Part shown: one piece after another, positions 1-8,053 of the stretch
Position numbering within the stretch: the stretch's first letter is position 1
Layout: every line of letters starts with the position of its first letter
Assembly: GCF_004295585.1 (NCBI RefSeq)
Contig: NZ_AP019400.1
Location: 6,378,501-6,442,500 of the forward strand
Origin: Cohnella abietis
GTDB taxonomy: Bacteria; Bacillota; Bacilli; Paenibacillales; Paenibacillaceae
DNA: 64,000 nt
Direction: 5' to 3'
Program-made: the position numbers and the translations under genes
The notes under the pieces: model-generated
Database searches by the model: none
The model's input: the letters and a program-made list of their open reading frames with translations, nothing else
Told to the model about the DNA's origin: nothing

Positions 1-23
1 TAAGTGGACAGCCGAACTTATAG

Positions 24-941
24 CTAGTTATTGTCTTCTCCAAGATCCTCTAAATTCAGTTGCTTATCAATTTGATCGGGATCCAATGCATCCAACGCTT
101 CTTTAGGCACGGTTACCGCAGCAGATACATTATGTTTGGTGTAGGAGCCTGCTAACGCCTGATTTACAACGGTTTTGTGGCCAGGCTCCAGTTCGATCGT
201 CATATCGGATTCAATGCGGTATGTGAGTGGCAAGTGGCTATCTGCATTCATAGTTACAACCACTTTAAGCATCTGCACAGCAAGACTGTCTTGAACTCCC
301 GAATCCATAGTAGATATCCCCATCGTACTTTCAAGTATTCCTTTAAGAAAAATGGCTGCCTCTTCTCCAGCACCTTCATATCGGATAGTAACGACTTGTC
401 CGTCTTGCTCAGCTGTTAATGCGGCACCAAGCTCCTGAACTTCCTGAAGAGCCTTTACAGGATCTATTTGAAACGCAGACAAGGTTTGCACATTTTCCGC
501 AGCAACCTCCTTAGAGAGCTTGCTCCATTCCTCATATTCCGGAAGATACATGTAATAAGCATCGGCTACCAGTAATGCTCGCAAAGTTGAAGCTTCACCA
601 TCTATATCGCTCTTAATCGTCTGATCCAGCTTTAGCGGATTAAGTTCTGCACGCCCCTGCATGTCTATACTGACTTTTGATTCACCCGTTTGTTCCTTTA
701 TTTTCTGATTTAGCTGCAATTCAAATCCATATTTATTCATTTGGCTTGCTGCTGCTCTTGCTTTTGTTAGCCATTCCGTTGCAGGACTTCCCCCTGAGGA
801 AGGAGATGAACTGCCATTGCCATTGGTTGGAGAAGCTATTGGCTCACGACTGGCGCAAGCCGTAAGGCAGGCCAGTGCTAAAATAACCAAGTAAGCGAAA
901 TATTTTGTTTGAATCCGGAGTTTCTTTTCTGTAAATATCAT
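24..941 (-). CDS. Secreted lipoprotein, DUF6612/LppX-like (305 aa)
   Basis: An N-terminal hydrophobic signal peptide ends in the lipobox L-T-A-C near residue 29, so the protein should be lipid-anchored outside the membrane. A Gly/Ser/Pro-rich linker follows, then a beta-rich domain with charged tracts, as in the DUF6612 lipoproteins of Bacillales that resemble LolA/LppX carriers. The start was placed at 941 because an AAGGAGG site lies just upstream of this ATG; an in-frame start at 986 has no such site and adds 15 residues. The function is not known. The family name is a recollection of overall layout, not a search result. Confidence 0.75.
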   Translation of the reverse strand: MIFTEKKLRIQTKYFAYLVILALACLTACASREPIASPTNGNGSSSPSSGGSPATEWLTKARAAASQMNKYGFELQLNQKIKEQTGESKVSIDMQGRAELNPLKLDQTIKSDIDGEASTLRALLVADAYYMYLPEYEEWSKLSKEVAAENVQTLSAFQIDPVKALQEVQELGAALTAEQDGQVVTIRYEGAGEEAAIFLKGILESTMGISTMDSGVQDSLAVQMLKVVVTMNADSHLPLTYRIESDMTIELEPGHKTVVNQALAGSYTKHNVSAAVTVPKEALDALDPDQIDKQLNLEDLGEDNN

Positions 942-1051
942 GATGTCTACCTCCTTGCGGATAACGTTACAGGGGATTGCACACAATGTCGACGTAACCC
1001 TTAAGAAACAATACCTGTATTACATTCAATCGTATGGGAGGAGGATATAAC

Positions 1052-1195
1052 ATGGAAAATAAATCGCACAAAGGAAATTACAAAGGTACAACGCACATGA
1101 AAGTAAGAAATCAGGACATGGCATTCGTCAACGATACTCTAGAGAGAACCAAATCAGTTGCGCCCGTTCCTTCTAAAGAGAAAAAAACAGACTAG
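1052..1195 (+). CDS. Small basic hydrophilic protein (47 aa), unknown
   Basis: This short ORF begins with ATG after a strong GGGAGGAGG site eight bases upstream and ends at TAG. The peptide is rich in Lys, Asn and Thr, has no hydrophobic segment or cysteine, and ends in a Lys-rich tail (S-K-E-K-K-T-D). Size and composition recall the many tiny spore or stress proteins of Bacillales, but I recognise no family. It diverges from the lipoprotein gene ending at 24 and is followed at 1244-1270 by a GC-rich hairpin. The ribosome binding site is the main evidence that it is real. Confidence 0.6.
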   Translation: MENKSHKGNYKGTTHMKVRNQDMAFVNDTLERTKSVAPVPSKEKKTD

Positions 1196-1243
1196 ACTCC
1201 CGAACCCACCAGTCTCATTTCGGATAATAATCCAGCTGAACAC

Positions 1244-1270
1244 AAGCGGTGAACCCTTGGTTAGCCGCTT
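1244..1270. terminator. Hairpin after the 47-aa gene
   Basis: Arms AAGCGG and CCGCTT, with inner arms AACC and GGTT, form a stem-loop 48 bases after the small gene. No T-run follows, so it may be a weak terminator or an RNA-stabilising stem. The rest of 1196-1524 contains only the likely promoter region of the next gene, in which I see no clear sigma-A promoter. Confidence 0.35.
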
Positions 1271-1524
1271 GCTGTTCTAGCTGCAGCCCTTTAGCTTTCC
1301 CATTATGTTAACATACCCCATCTCGCTATTACATAGCATTCGCCCCTTTACCTCGCATTCCATTATTTGTCCTAGTTACGCTCAATTCCACTAACAACCC
1401 CTTGTAGCTAATAGCTTTCTTCAACATTTTACTGAACAAAATATTGAACTCAGCATTTTCCACCGGAACATCTGGGCTTATTCTGCGTCTAACTAAATAC
1501 TTAACTGCAAGGAGGAATAGAATA

Positions 1525-2238
1525 ATGCGAAGAATGTACCCGCTGCTAGCTGCGGCGCTTCTCGCTCTCATATTGGCTGGCTGCAGTGCCAATTCCAATA
1601 ATGGGGGAACAACCGATGTTCCGAATAATACCCAAAAAACACCCATTTCTTCACCACAGGGGTTAGATCCTACAGTCACTTCAGGTAGTGGGGCTTCCGC
1701 ATCGCCAACCGAGACTAGCCCTCCCGGAACAAATGACTCACAGGTTGAATTAAAGAATACTGCTCGAGAAGTCATTGAAGCCTTGAGAGAAAGAGACTTG
1801 AATTCCCTGAATCTCTGGATCGACCCGGAGCAAGGATTAAGATTTTCTCCTTACTCTCCTATTAGCACGGACTCTGATCTTGTATTCAAAGCAGATCAGC
1901 TTCCCACATTTAAGGATCAGACAAAGCTAAAATGGGGAACGGCAGACGGTACTGGAGATCCTATTGAGCTTTCTTTCCGAGATTATTATGAGAAGTTCGT
2001 ATATAATCAGGATTTTATAGATGCACCTAGTGTGAGTGTCAACAAAGTTGTTGGTACCGGCAACTCCATAAACAACATAACAACCGTTTATCCGAACGCC
2101 TCCTATGTAGAATATCACTTCCCCGGCTTTGACAAGAAGGTGGAAGGAATGGATTGGCAAAGTCTTATTCTTGTCTTCGTTCCTCATGAGGACGAATGGA
2201 AGCTAGTTGCTATTGTTCACAACCAATGGACCATATAA
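1525..2238 (+). CDS. Secreted lipoprotein, unknown function (237 aa)
   Basis: The ATG at 1525 follows GCAAGGAGG and opens a clear signal peptide with lipobox L-A-G-C near residue 22. A low-complexity Asn/Thr/Ser/Pro linker of about 50 residues follows. The remaining domain is small and mixed, with a conserved-looking pattern of Trp and Tyr residues (the K-W-G and F-R-D-Y-Y-E-K-F region). Such domains are common in Paenibacillus lipoproteins of unknown function. A longer reading from 1444 lacks a ribosome binding site. It converges on the YhgE gene across a shared terminator. Confidence 0.8.
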   Translation: MRRMYPLLAAALLALILAGCSANSNNGGTTDVPNNTQKTPISSPQGLDPTVTSGSGASASPTETSPPGTNDSQVELKNTAREVIEALRERDLNSLNLWIDPEQGLRFSPYSPISTDSDLVFKADQLPTFKDQTKLKWGTADGTGDPIELSFRDYYEKFVYNQDFIDAPSVSVNKVVGTGNSINNITTVYPNASYVEYHFPGFDKKVEGMDWQSLILVFVPHEDEWKLVAIVHNQWTI

Positions 2239-2252
2239 GGTACTTAGAATAG

Positions 2253-2297
2253 AAAAGGTTGGACTAGGGGGCATCGCCCTCTTCGTCCAACCTTTTT
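2253..2297. terminator. Bidirectional intrinsic terminator
   Basis: Arms AAAAGGTTGGAC and GTCCAACCTTTT flank a 20-base loop, with a T-run after the right arm and an A-run before the left arm. It can therefore end both the plus-strand lipoprotein (stop 2238) and the minus-strand YhgE gene (stop 2320). Confidence 0.9.
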
Positions 2298-2319
2298 ACT
2301 TATGCCACCGGGTAATTGC

Positions 2320-4344
2320 TTATGCAGTAATAACATCATCCTTAGTATATTTTGTTTCAGTGTTCATTTTACGATACGCCACTACAAAGTAAACGAGAGT
2401 CATAGCTGCAAAGAGAGCAGCGAAACCAAGTAGTATCCACATATTACTCCACATGAAGGCATAATCCCCACTAGATATTACAGCTTTAATTCCGGCAACA
2501 GAGTAAGTCATCGGCAGCCAATGGCTAGCATTCTGCAACCAATTCGGAATGAGTTCTAGAGGGAACGTACCTGCAGAGCTAGTGAGTTGGAAGATAAGAA
2601 GGACGATAGCTACAAATCTTCCTGGTTGCTGCAATACTGTTACCAAGAACTGAATAAGAGCCATAAAAGCAATGCTCGTAATGATGGTGGATAGAAGGAA
2701 TAACGGTATGCTTTGCACTTCTAAACCAAGTCCATACAGCAAGACTAGATCGGCAATAAGTGCCTGTACAGTACCGATAACAACCATCGTCAGCCACTTT
2801 CCGATAAACCAGCTCAAGCCGCTTGTTGGCTTAACCACGGGCTCCTTCACCGTAAATACGATTGTCAGAAGAAGAGCTCCAACAAACAAACCCAACGAGA
2901 TAAAATAAGGAGCAAACCCTGTTCCATAATTAGGAACCTCTGTCGTCTTGACCACATCAAGATCTACTGGATCCGCAAACATATCAACTACCTTGTCGCC
3001 ACCGTTTATACTAGACGTTTTCTGAGCCGCTTCATGCAGCTTGCTCGATAATTCACCCGTTCCATCCGTGAGCTTGATAAGACCTTCACTCATTTGTTGA
3101 GCACCTTGATCTAGCTTGCTAGATCCATCCACAAACACATTAAAGCCATTAGATAATTTTCCTAAGCCTTGATTCAACTTCGTTGTACCACTATGAAGCT
3201 CCACTGCGCCTGTAACGAGCTTTGAGCCCCCCATACTAGCAGCTTCTAAATTATCTCCGAATTTCTTGAATCCATCCGCCAGCTGAGTCGTACCCTCGTT
3301 TAACTGCTTGGCTCCTGAAAAAAGCTGATCTTGACCCAACTTAGAAGCACTTACTCCAGCCGCGACCTGTTGACTGGACGCAATCAGTTGCTGGAAGTGA
3401 ACATCTTCAGCAAGCTCCGGGTGCTCCTTGGCATATTGCTCTAAAGCATGAGCAAGACCTTGAGCTCCTGTCTCCAGCTTGCCTGCTCCTGTTGCTAGCT
3501 GCGTAAGACCTTTGGCAAGCTTAGTAGCGCCATCATCAGCTTGTGCCACACCCTGCTGGAGCTTGCCACTGTTAGCATTAAGCTGTGACAAACCATCAGC
3601 CAACGAGCTAACGCCCTGCTGAAGCTTAGACGCCCCAATCTCTAATTTGCTCCCCCCACTAGCAAGCTCTGCTATTCCACCTTGTACAGTAAGAGATCCT
3701 GTTGCTAATTTATTAAGATTCTCTTCAAGTAACGCAGCACCTTTCTTAGCACTGTCCGTTCCTGCGGCTATTTCACTTGCACCATCGCTTGCTTGAGTTA
3801 AACCATCAGCTAAAGTTTGAATTTGATTAAAGACGGTGTTCGTATATGCCTTAGTCACTTCTTTACTCAGCCCGTTTTTCATCTTCTCGATAGCCGAATT
3901 GCCAATTTGTGCGGCCAAGAAGTTAAAGCTCTCATTAGGCAAAAATACGATTTGTGCCGGAGTAGGCTGCTCAGAGGTTAAAGTTGTCGTCTTAGCAGAG
4001 AAATCCTCCGGTATTTCGATTGCCATATAGTATGAATTGTCTTTTAAGCCCTCAAGTGCTTCTGATTTACTAACAAAGCTGTACTTAAAATCACGGCTTT
4101 CCTTCAGCTTATCTGTGAAATCCTGCCCAATATGCATCGTTTTACCTTCATACACCGTACCTTGATCTGAATTAACTACCGCAACCGGTAAATCAGCCAG
4201 CTTGTCATAAGGGTTCCAGAAAGCCCCTAAGAACATGGCACTGTATAACACTGGGACCATCAGAACCGCTACCACAGGAATGAGTACTTTAGGATTGCGC
4301 CCAATCCCTAATATTTCTCTAATAAATTGCTTAAAACCTCTCAT
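2320..4344 (-). CDS. YhgE/Pip family membrane protein (674 aa)
   Basis: The layout is that of YhgE/Pip (phage infection protein) members. One N-terminal membrane helix (V-L-I-P-V-V region) is followed by a large extracytoplasmic part. This contains a long series of repeated D/S-G-A-x-x-L-x-x-G units (about residues 185-440), typical of the helical X-DUTA repeats in this family. The C-terminal 230 residues hold about five membrane helices like ABC-2 permeases. Members act as phage receptor components in lactococci, and related proteins sit with type VII secretion genes; the physiological role here is open. It is transcribed from its own promoter just after the TetR gene, and the shared operator points to local repression. 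Confidence 0.92.
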   Translation of the reverse strand: MRGFKQFIREILGIGRNPKVLIPVVAVLMVPVLYSAMFLGAFWNPYDKLADLPVAVVNSDQGTVYEGKTMHIGQDFTDKLKESRDFKYSFVSKSEALEGLKDNSYYMAIEIPEDFSAKTTTLTSEQPTPAQIVFLPNESFNFLAAQIGNSAIEKMKNGLSKEVTKAYTNTVFNQIQTLADGLTQASDGASEIAAGTDSAKKGAALLEENLNKLATGSLTVQGGIAELASGGSKLEIGASKLQQGVSSLADGLSQLNANSGKLQQGVAQADDGATKLAKGLTQLATGAGKLETGAQGLAHALEQYAKEHPELAEDVHFQQLIASSQQVAAGVSASKLGQDQLFSGAKQLNEGTTQLADGFKKFGDNLEAASMGGSKLVTGAVELHSGTTKLNQGLGKLSNGFNVFVDGSSKLDQGAQQMSEGLIKLTDGTGELSSKLHEAAQKTSSINGGDKVVDMFADPVDLDVVKTTEVPNYGTGFAPYFISLGLFVGALLLTIVFTVKEPVVKPTSGLSWFIGKWLTMVVIGTVQALIADLVLLYGLGLEVQSIPLFLLSTIITSIAFMALIQFLVTVLQQPGRFVAIVLLIFQLTSSAGTFPLELIPNWLQNASHWLPMTYSVAGIKAVISSGDYAFMWSNMWILLGFAALFAAMTLVYFVVAYRKMNTETKYTKDDVITA

Positions 4345-4371
4345 ATTCCATCTCTCCTGTACGATATGACT

Positions 4372-4400
4372 ATTTTGTTCAATTGGTCATTTTGGTGCAA
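4372..4400 (-). promoter_or_regulatory. yhgE promoter with TetR-type operator
   Basis: Read on the minus strand, TTGCAC (4395-4400) and CAAAAT (4372-4377) are separated by 17 bases. The spacer carries ATGACCAATTG, which matches the ATGACCGAATTG inside the TetR gene's own promoter. The shared word in both spacers makes it the likely repressor site. Confidence 0.65.
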
Positions 4401-4418
4401 AAAAAAAGGGATAACCCT
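4398..4418 (-). terminator. Short terminator after the TetR gene
   Basis: On the minus strand AGGG-TTAT-CCCT is followed by about nine T. The stem is only four pairs, so read-through into yhgE is possible. Confidence 0.5.
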
Positions 4419-4433
4419 CAGTAAGACAAGCTA

Positions 4434-5009
4434 CTACTCTACAGCCAATCCATTCATTAAGTATAGCTGGAACAGCTCTGTAATTCTTTCCTTATCCAGC
4501 GGGGCATGCGATTTCTGCCATTCGGACGCTAAAGCCACATACAGCTTAAACATGACGAACGCCGTTATCTCAGCATCACAGGACTTGAGCTCTTTCTTAT
4601 CAATTGCCGCCTGAATTTTAATCTGAATATAGGAGATTATCGCCCCTTCCAGCCTATTAATTCCTTCAACAGCCTTAGGCGTTCCTATATCCCTTACTTC
4701 ATGCGCCATCTTAATGGCAAGCTGATGCTTATCACGAAAATCGAGCATTTTATATAAAATACGGCCCCAATTATCGAAAAAAGTTCGATCCGCATCGTAT
4801 TCCTCATCCGCTACCTGCTTCATCTCTAGAATAAGATGCATCATAATTTCATCGAAGAGCTCTTCTTTATTCGAGAAAAAGGTATAAATTGTACCTTTGC
4901 CCACATTAGCAAGCTTAGCCACTTGATCCATTGTTGTTGCTTTATATCCGAATAAAGAGAATGATTGCGAGGCTGCTTCAACGATAAGCTTTCTCCGATC
5001 AACAAACAT
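4434..5009 (-). CDS. TetR/AcrR family transcriptional regulator (191 aa)
   Basis: The N-terminal 50 residues form the TetR helix-turn-helix: F-G-Y-K-A-T-T-M-D-Q-V-A, then G-K-G-T-I-Y-T-F-F-S-N-K-E-E-L. The C-terminal 130 residues are the helical ligand/dimer domain, without a motif that names a ligand. The length is typical. The gene lies immediately upstream of yhgE in the same direction, and both promoters carry one common word. The inference is an autoregulated repressor of yhgE; TetR-YhgE pairs are common in Bacillales. Confidence 0.93.
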   Translation of the reverse strand: MFVDRRKLIVEAASQSFSLFGYKATTMDQVAKLANVGKGTIYTFFSNKEELFDEIMMHLILEMKQVADEEYDADRTFFDNWGRILYKMLDFRDKHQLAIKMAHEVRDIGTPKAVEGINRLEGAIISYIQIKIQAAIDKKELKSCDAEITAFVMFKLYVALASEWQKSHAPLDKERITELFQLYLMNGLAVE

Positions 5010-5038
5010 GATTTGTCTCCCCCTCTCTCAACAAACTG

Positions 5039-5068
5039 ACTATAATAACAATTCGGTCATTTGGTCAA
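5039..5068 (-). promoter_or_regulatory. TetR gene promoter and operator
   Basis: On the minus strand TTGACC (5063-5068) and TATAGT (5039-5044) are 18 bases apart. The spacer contains ATGACCGAATTG, nearly identical to the word in the yhgE promoter, and TGACC occurs twice in tandem. Autorepression is the natural reading. Confidence 0.65.
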
Positions 5069-5205
5069 ATTGATAATAACACGTTCATGGTTCCTTTGCA
5101 ATAGAATCCAATTAATACTGTTGTTGCTTAGTCGATTCACAGCTGTATTGACGAATGCGGATAAGATGATTTTCGGGGATGTCATCCTCAAGATCCTTTG
5201 GCACA

Positions 5206-5440
5206 TGACCAAAGAGAGGTTTCTTTTTGTGTTTTCCCTTGTTTTCGTCGATGAGAAAAAGAGGGGGAAGTATCTCCTGTAGGAGCGAAGCGTTTGCCTT
5301 TGGAATCGTGAAATCTCCTTGTTATGTTTTACCCATTCAGATTTCACGATTCCAACAAGCAACCGGAAGGAGATACTTCCCCGCAAAAACTATAATCGAT
5401 AAAAAAAGAAGCTGCCCATAAGTTACCTTAGGGACAGCCT
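5206..5440 (-). repeat. Structured intergenic repeat, copy 1
   Basis: This is a non-coding element of about 235 bp between trxA and the TetR gene; a second copy lies at 24048-24286 in the opposite orientation. The core has an outer stem with arms GGGGAAGTATCTCCT (5264-5278) and AGGAGATACTTCCCC (5368-5382), and an inner stem with arms GGAATCGTGAAATCT (5302-5316) and AGATTTCACGATTCC (5339-5353). In minus-strand orientation the core is preceded by a terminator-like hairpin (5411-5439) and the conserved word ATCGATTATAGTTTTTGCGG, and followed by CTCTTTTT. Small ORFs in this interval simply read through the palindromes and are not credible. It may be a miniature mobile element or a structured RNA. 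Confidence 0.85.
5402..5440 (-). terminator. trxA terminator within repeat copy 1
   Basis: On the minus strand GGCTGTCCC-TAAG and CTTA-TGGGCAGC pair across a short loop and run into CTTTTTTT, 20 bases after the trxA stop. The same hairpin begins repeat copy 2. Confidence 0.8.
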
Positions 5441-5460
5441 CTTCGGGATTACATTAAAGC

Positions 5461-5772
5461 TTACAGGTGGCTTTGAATTTTTGCTTTAAGCGAATCTTTG
5501 GATTGCAGACCCACAAGCTTATCAACCGGCTGACCGTCTTTGAACAAAATCAGCGTCGGAATGCTCATAACTCCGAATTGGCTAGCTAGCTCAGGCTCTT
5601 CATCAACGTTTACTTTCGCAATTGTTGCTGTGCCTTCCAACTCAGTGGATAGCTCTTCAACGATTGGAAGCTGCATTTTACAAGGTCCGCACCAAGGCGC
5701 CCAGAAATCAAGCAAGGAAACCCCTTGCGCTACATTCTCAGTGAAATTGTCTTTCGTAACTACAACTGCCAT
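5461..5772 (-). CDS. trxA: Thioredoxin
   Basis: A 103-residue protein with the canonical thioredoxin fold order and the active site W-C-G-P-C at residues 27-31, followed by K-M. The cis-proline segment S-I-P-T-L is present about residue 75. Length and motif match the general cytoplasmic thioredoxin that reduces protein disulphides using thioredoxin reductase. It follows the Rrf2 regulator gene by about 95 bases in the same direction. Whether it is controlled by that regulator is not shown. Confidence 0.97.
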   Translation of the reverse strand: MAVVVTKDNFTENVAQGVSLLDFWAPWCGPCKMQLPIVEELSTELEGTATIAKVNVDEEPELASQFGVMSIPTLILFKDGQPVDKLVGLQSKDSLKAKIQSHL

Positions 5773-5867
5773 GATACATCGCTCCTATCTCATTTAAATA
5801 ATGTATTAAACCTATGATGATCGGGTACTGTTATCATTACCCGTTCCACCCCAAGTAAAATCAAATC

Positions 5868-6293
5868 TTAAGCTCTTGCCTTAGCAGTTAACCGAGATAG
5901 CATCTGCCCTATCGTAATCGACTCGAAATACACCTCGAGCTGCTGATCCGCTCCACAGAATACCGCGTTCATGACATCCCCCATATTGGATCCAACTAGA
6001 CAGTCCGACTCAGGGTCACCACTGCACCAGCTTGGGGCAAGGGAGCCCGCAGCAAGAGCACGATAAACATCAGCTAGAGTAACTTCGCCCGGTTCCTTAG
6101 ACAATCGGTAACCGCCACCTGATCCTTCTCGCGTATCCACGAAACCATTTTTCCGCAAGCAGCTCATCACCTTACGGACACGTACCGGATTCGTGCACAC
6201 ATTGGATGCGATTTCTTCGCTCGACGCCATTCCGTCGGGACGATGCGCCAGGAGAACAAGGCTGTGGACAGCTATGATGAATTCACTGTTCAT
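5868..6293 (-). CDS. Rrf2 family transcriptional regulator (141 aa)
   Basis: The winged helix-turn-helix is at residues 10-65, with the wing G-S-G-G-G-Y-R-L-S typical of Rrf2. The C-terminal half carries four cysteines (W-C-S-G, D-C-L-V, F-C-G-A, plus C50 in the HTH half). Some Rrf2 proteins bind an Fe-S cluster through three such cysteines (IscR, NsrR), whereas YwnA-like members do not, so cluster binding is possible but unproven. A perfect palindrome lies inside its promoter, which indicates autoregulation. Candidate targets are itself and perhaps trxA downstream. Confidence 0.93.
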   Translation of the reverse strand: MNSEFIIAVHSLVLLAHRPDGMASSEEIASNVCTNPVRVRKVMSCLRKNGFVDTREGSGGGYRLSKEPGEVTLADVYRALAAGSLAPSWCSGDPESDCLVGSNMGDVMNAVFCGADQQLEVYFESITIGQMLSRLTAKARA

Positions 6294-6320
6294 AATTAAG
6301 CCTCCCCGGTGAATACTGTA

Positions 6321-6349
6321 ATAATATCAGTTACAGTTGAAACTGTCAA
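6321..6349 (-). promoter_or_regulatory. Rrf2 gene promoter with palindromic operator
   Basis: On the minus strand a consensus TTGACA (6344-6349) and TATTAT (6321-6326) are exactly 17 bases apart. The spacer and -35 overlap the perfect palindrome ACAGTT-TC-AACTGT (6333-6346). A bound regulator would block RNA polymerase. Confidence 0.85.
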
Positions 6350-6426
6350 GGGGTCTTGTATCACCTATTATCCCAGATCGCCCGAGGTTTTATCCCTATG
6401 ACACACCCTATCGCGCAGCAGAGGTA

Positions 6427-7257
6427 TCAGAAATCGAAATTGTCAGGATCAGCACCAAATCGTTGATTCTGATTCAATGCATCAATCCGATTCATATCCT
6501 CCGGCTCCAGCTCAAAATCAAAAATAGCAGCATTCTCATGAATCCGATTCTCCTGCACCGATTTCGGTATTACAACCACCCCAAGCTGTAAGTGCCATCT
6601 AAGAACAATTTGAGCCGCAGTTTTACCATACTTATTTGCAAGCTCTGTCAGAAGCGGCAGCTCAAGCCTCCCCTGCATGAGTGGACGCCAAGCTTCAAGC
6701 TGAATACCCTCCTTACGACAGAAAGCGAATAGCTTCTTTTGCGTATGCAGAGGATGGAACTCCACCTGATTGACCATCGGCTTAACCCGACAGCTCCCCA
6801 TCAAATCCTCAAGATGGGAAATATTGAAGTTACTTACCCCAATTGCACGAACAAGCCCCTTCTCGTATAGCTCCTCAAGGGCGCGATAGGTTTCCTTGTA
6901 CTTACCCACAACAGGCCAATGAACCAAATACAAGTCCACATAATCCATTTGCAGACGATCAAGACTGCTCTCCAAAGCCTTAATCGTGCTAGTATAGCCT
7001 TGCTCACTGTTCCAAACCTTGGTCGTCACAAAAATCTCATCACGCGGAATTCCCGAATTTCGAACAGCCAGTCCAACACCTTGTTCATTGTTGTACATAG
7101 ATGCCGTATCAATGCTACGGTAGCCCGTTTCCAAAGCAGTCAAAACGGCTTTCTCCGTTTCTTGACCATCCTCTGCCCGCCATACGCCAAGACCAAGCCG
7201 AGGCATCTCTATCCCGTTCAATAGCTCGACTGTCGAGCCTATCGTTAACGCCGCCAT
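6427..7257 (-). CDS. Aldo/keto reductase (276 aa)
   Basis: A complete single-domain (alpha/beta)8 AKR. The catalytic tetrad is visible as D50 and Y55 (S-I-D-T-A-S-M-Y), K80 (V-T-T-K-V-W-N) and H113 (L-V-H-W-P-V). The NADPH-binding end has I-P-K-S and the R/N-R-I-H-E-N segment. It is close in layout to B. subtilis YtbE/YvgN (methylglyoxal and small aldehyde reductases), so it probably reduces reactive aldehydes with NADPH. The start at 7257 follows a GGAGGAAA site. It is divergent from the DsbA-like oxidoreductase gene. Confidence 0.95.
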   Translation of the reverse strand: MAALTIGSTVELLNGIEMPRLGLGVWRAEDGQETEKAVLTALETGYRSIDTASMYNNEQGVGLAVRNSGIPRDEIFVTTKVWNSEQGYTSTIKALESSLDRLQMDYVDLYLVHWPVVGKYKETYRALEELYEKGLVRAIGVSNFNISHLEDLMGSCRVKPMVNQVEFHPLHTQKKLFAFCRKEGIQLEAWRPLMQGRLELPLLTELANKYGKTAAQIVLRWHLQLGVVVIPKSVQENRIHENAAIFDFELEPEDMNRIDALNQNQRFGADPDNFDF

Positions 7258-7411
7258 TGCTGTTTCCTCCTTTGATTGCCTATCGCATCTAAATTAAAGC
7301 CCTATTTTTAACATTTTAACACCGTTGGTCTCGTACCGTACATTGAATGCCGCTTTGTTGTCTGCCATACTAGGAAAATGAGGTTACAATTCATAAGTTG
7401 AGGTGATTCCA

Positions 7412-8053
7412 ATGAAAATTGATGTTTATTCTGATATGGTATGTCCTTGGTGTCGTATTGGTAAAAAGAATATGAGTGACGCCATAGAGGCATGGAACGA
7501 AACGACAGGACAAACAGTCGAGGTCAGTTATCACGCTTACCAGTTGGATCCCACTCTCCCGCCAGAAGGCTTACTCTTTAACAGTGTAATGGAGAAGAAA
7601 ATGGGCGGGGCTGATCGGTTTAGACCGATGCTGCAAAGAGTAACTGAAGCTGGAGCTGCCGTTGATCTCACCTTCAACTTTGACAAAGTGGAACGTATGC
7701 CTAATACCGTGCTGGCTCATCGTATAACAGCATTATTGCCAGAAGAGGACGAGGTTTACTGGATTGATGCGGTTATGAAGGCCTATTTCGAGGATGGCCG
7801 CGATATCGCTAAGCTGGACACCCTTATGGAGATCGCCTCGGAGCTTGGTATAGATGCTGACGAAGCTAGGCGTCATCTCGAAGCTGGGGAAGGTCTTGAT
7901 GCCATCAAGCAGGATCAAGCGTCCGCTCAAGCATTAGGCATTTCCGGAGTACCTTTCTTCATTATCAACAACAAATACGCATTGTCAGGCGCATATCCGT
8001 CTGCTCAGTTCCTGGAAGCGTTCAAGAAAATCTCTCAGGAAAACGCGAATTAA
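7412..8053 (+). CDS. DsbA family oxidoreductase, FrnE-like (213 aa)
   Basis: It starts M-K-I-D-V-Y-S-D and places the redox motif C-P-W-C at residues 11-14, then a helical insertion and the cis-Pro segment G-V-P-F-F-I near residue 180, as in FrnE/YwbO proteins. There is no signal peptide, so it acts in the cytoplasm, probably on thiols or disulphides under oxidative stress. The ATG at 7412 was preferred over an upstream GTG because a GAGGTGA site sits six bases before it. Its 3' end overlaps the convergent LysR gene by 32 bases. Confidence 0.93.
   Translation: MKIDVYSDMVCPWCRIGKKNMSDAIEAWNETTGQTVEVSYHAYQLDPTLPPEGLLFNSVMEKKMGGADRFRPMLQRVTEAGAAVDLTFNFDKVERMPNTVLAHRITALLPEEDEVYWIDAVMKAYFEDGRDIAKLDTLMEIASELGIDADEARRHLEAGEGLDAIKQDQASAQALGISGVPFFIINNKYALSGAYPSAQFLEAFKKISQENAN

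Noticed and set aside
1052..1195. Small acid-soluble spore protein
   Set aside because: Composition is suggestive but none of the SASP sequence signatures that I know is present.
5061..5421. Small ORFs on both strands in repeat copy 1
   Set aside because: They run across palindromic stems and are not shared as frames with copy 2.
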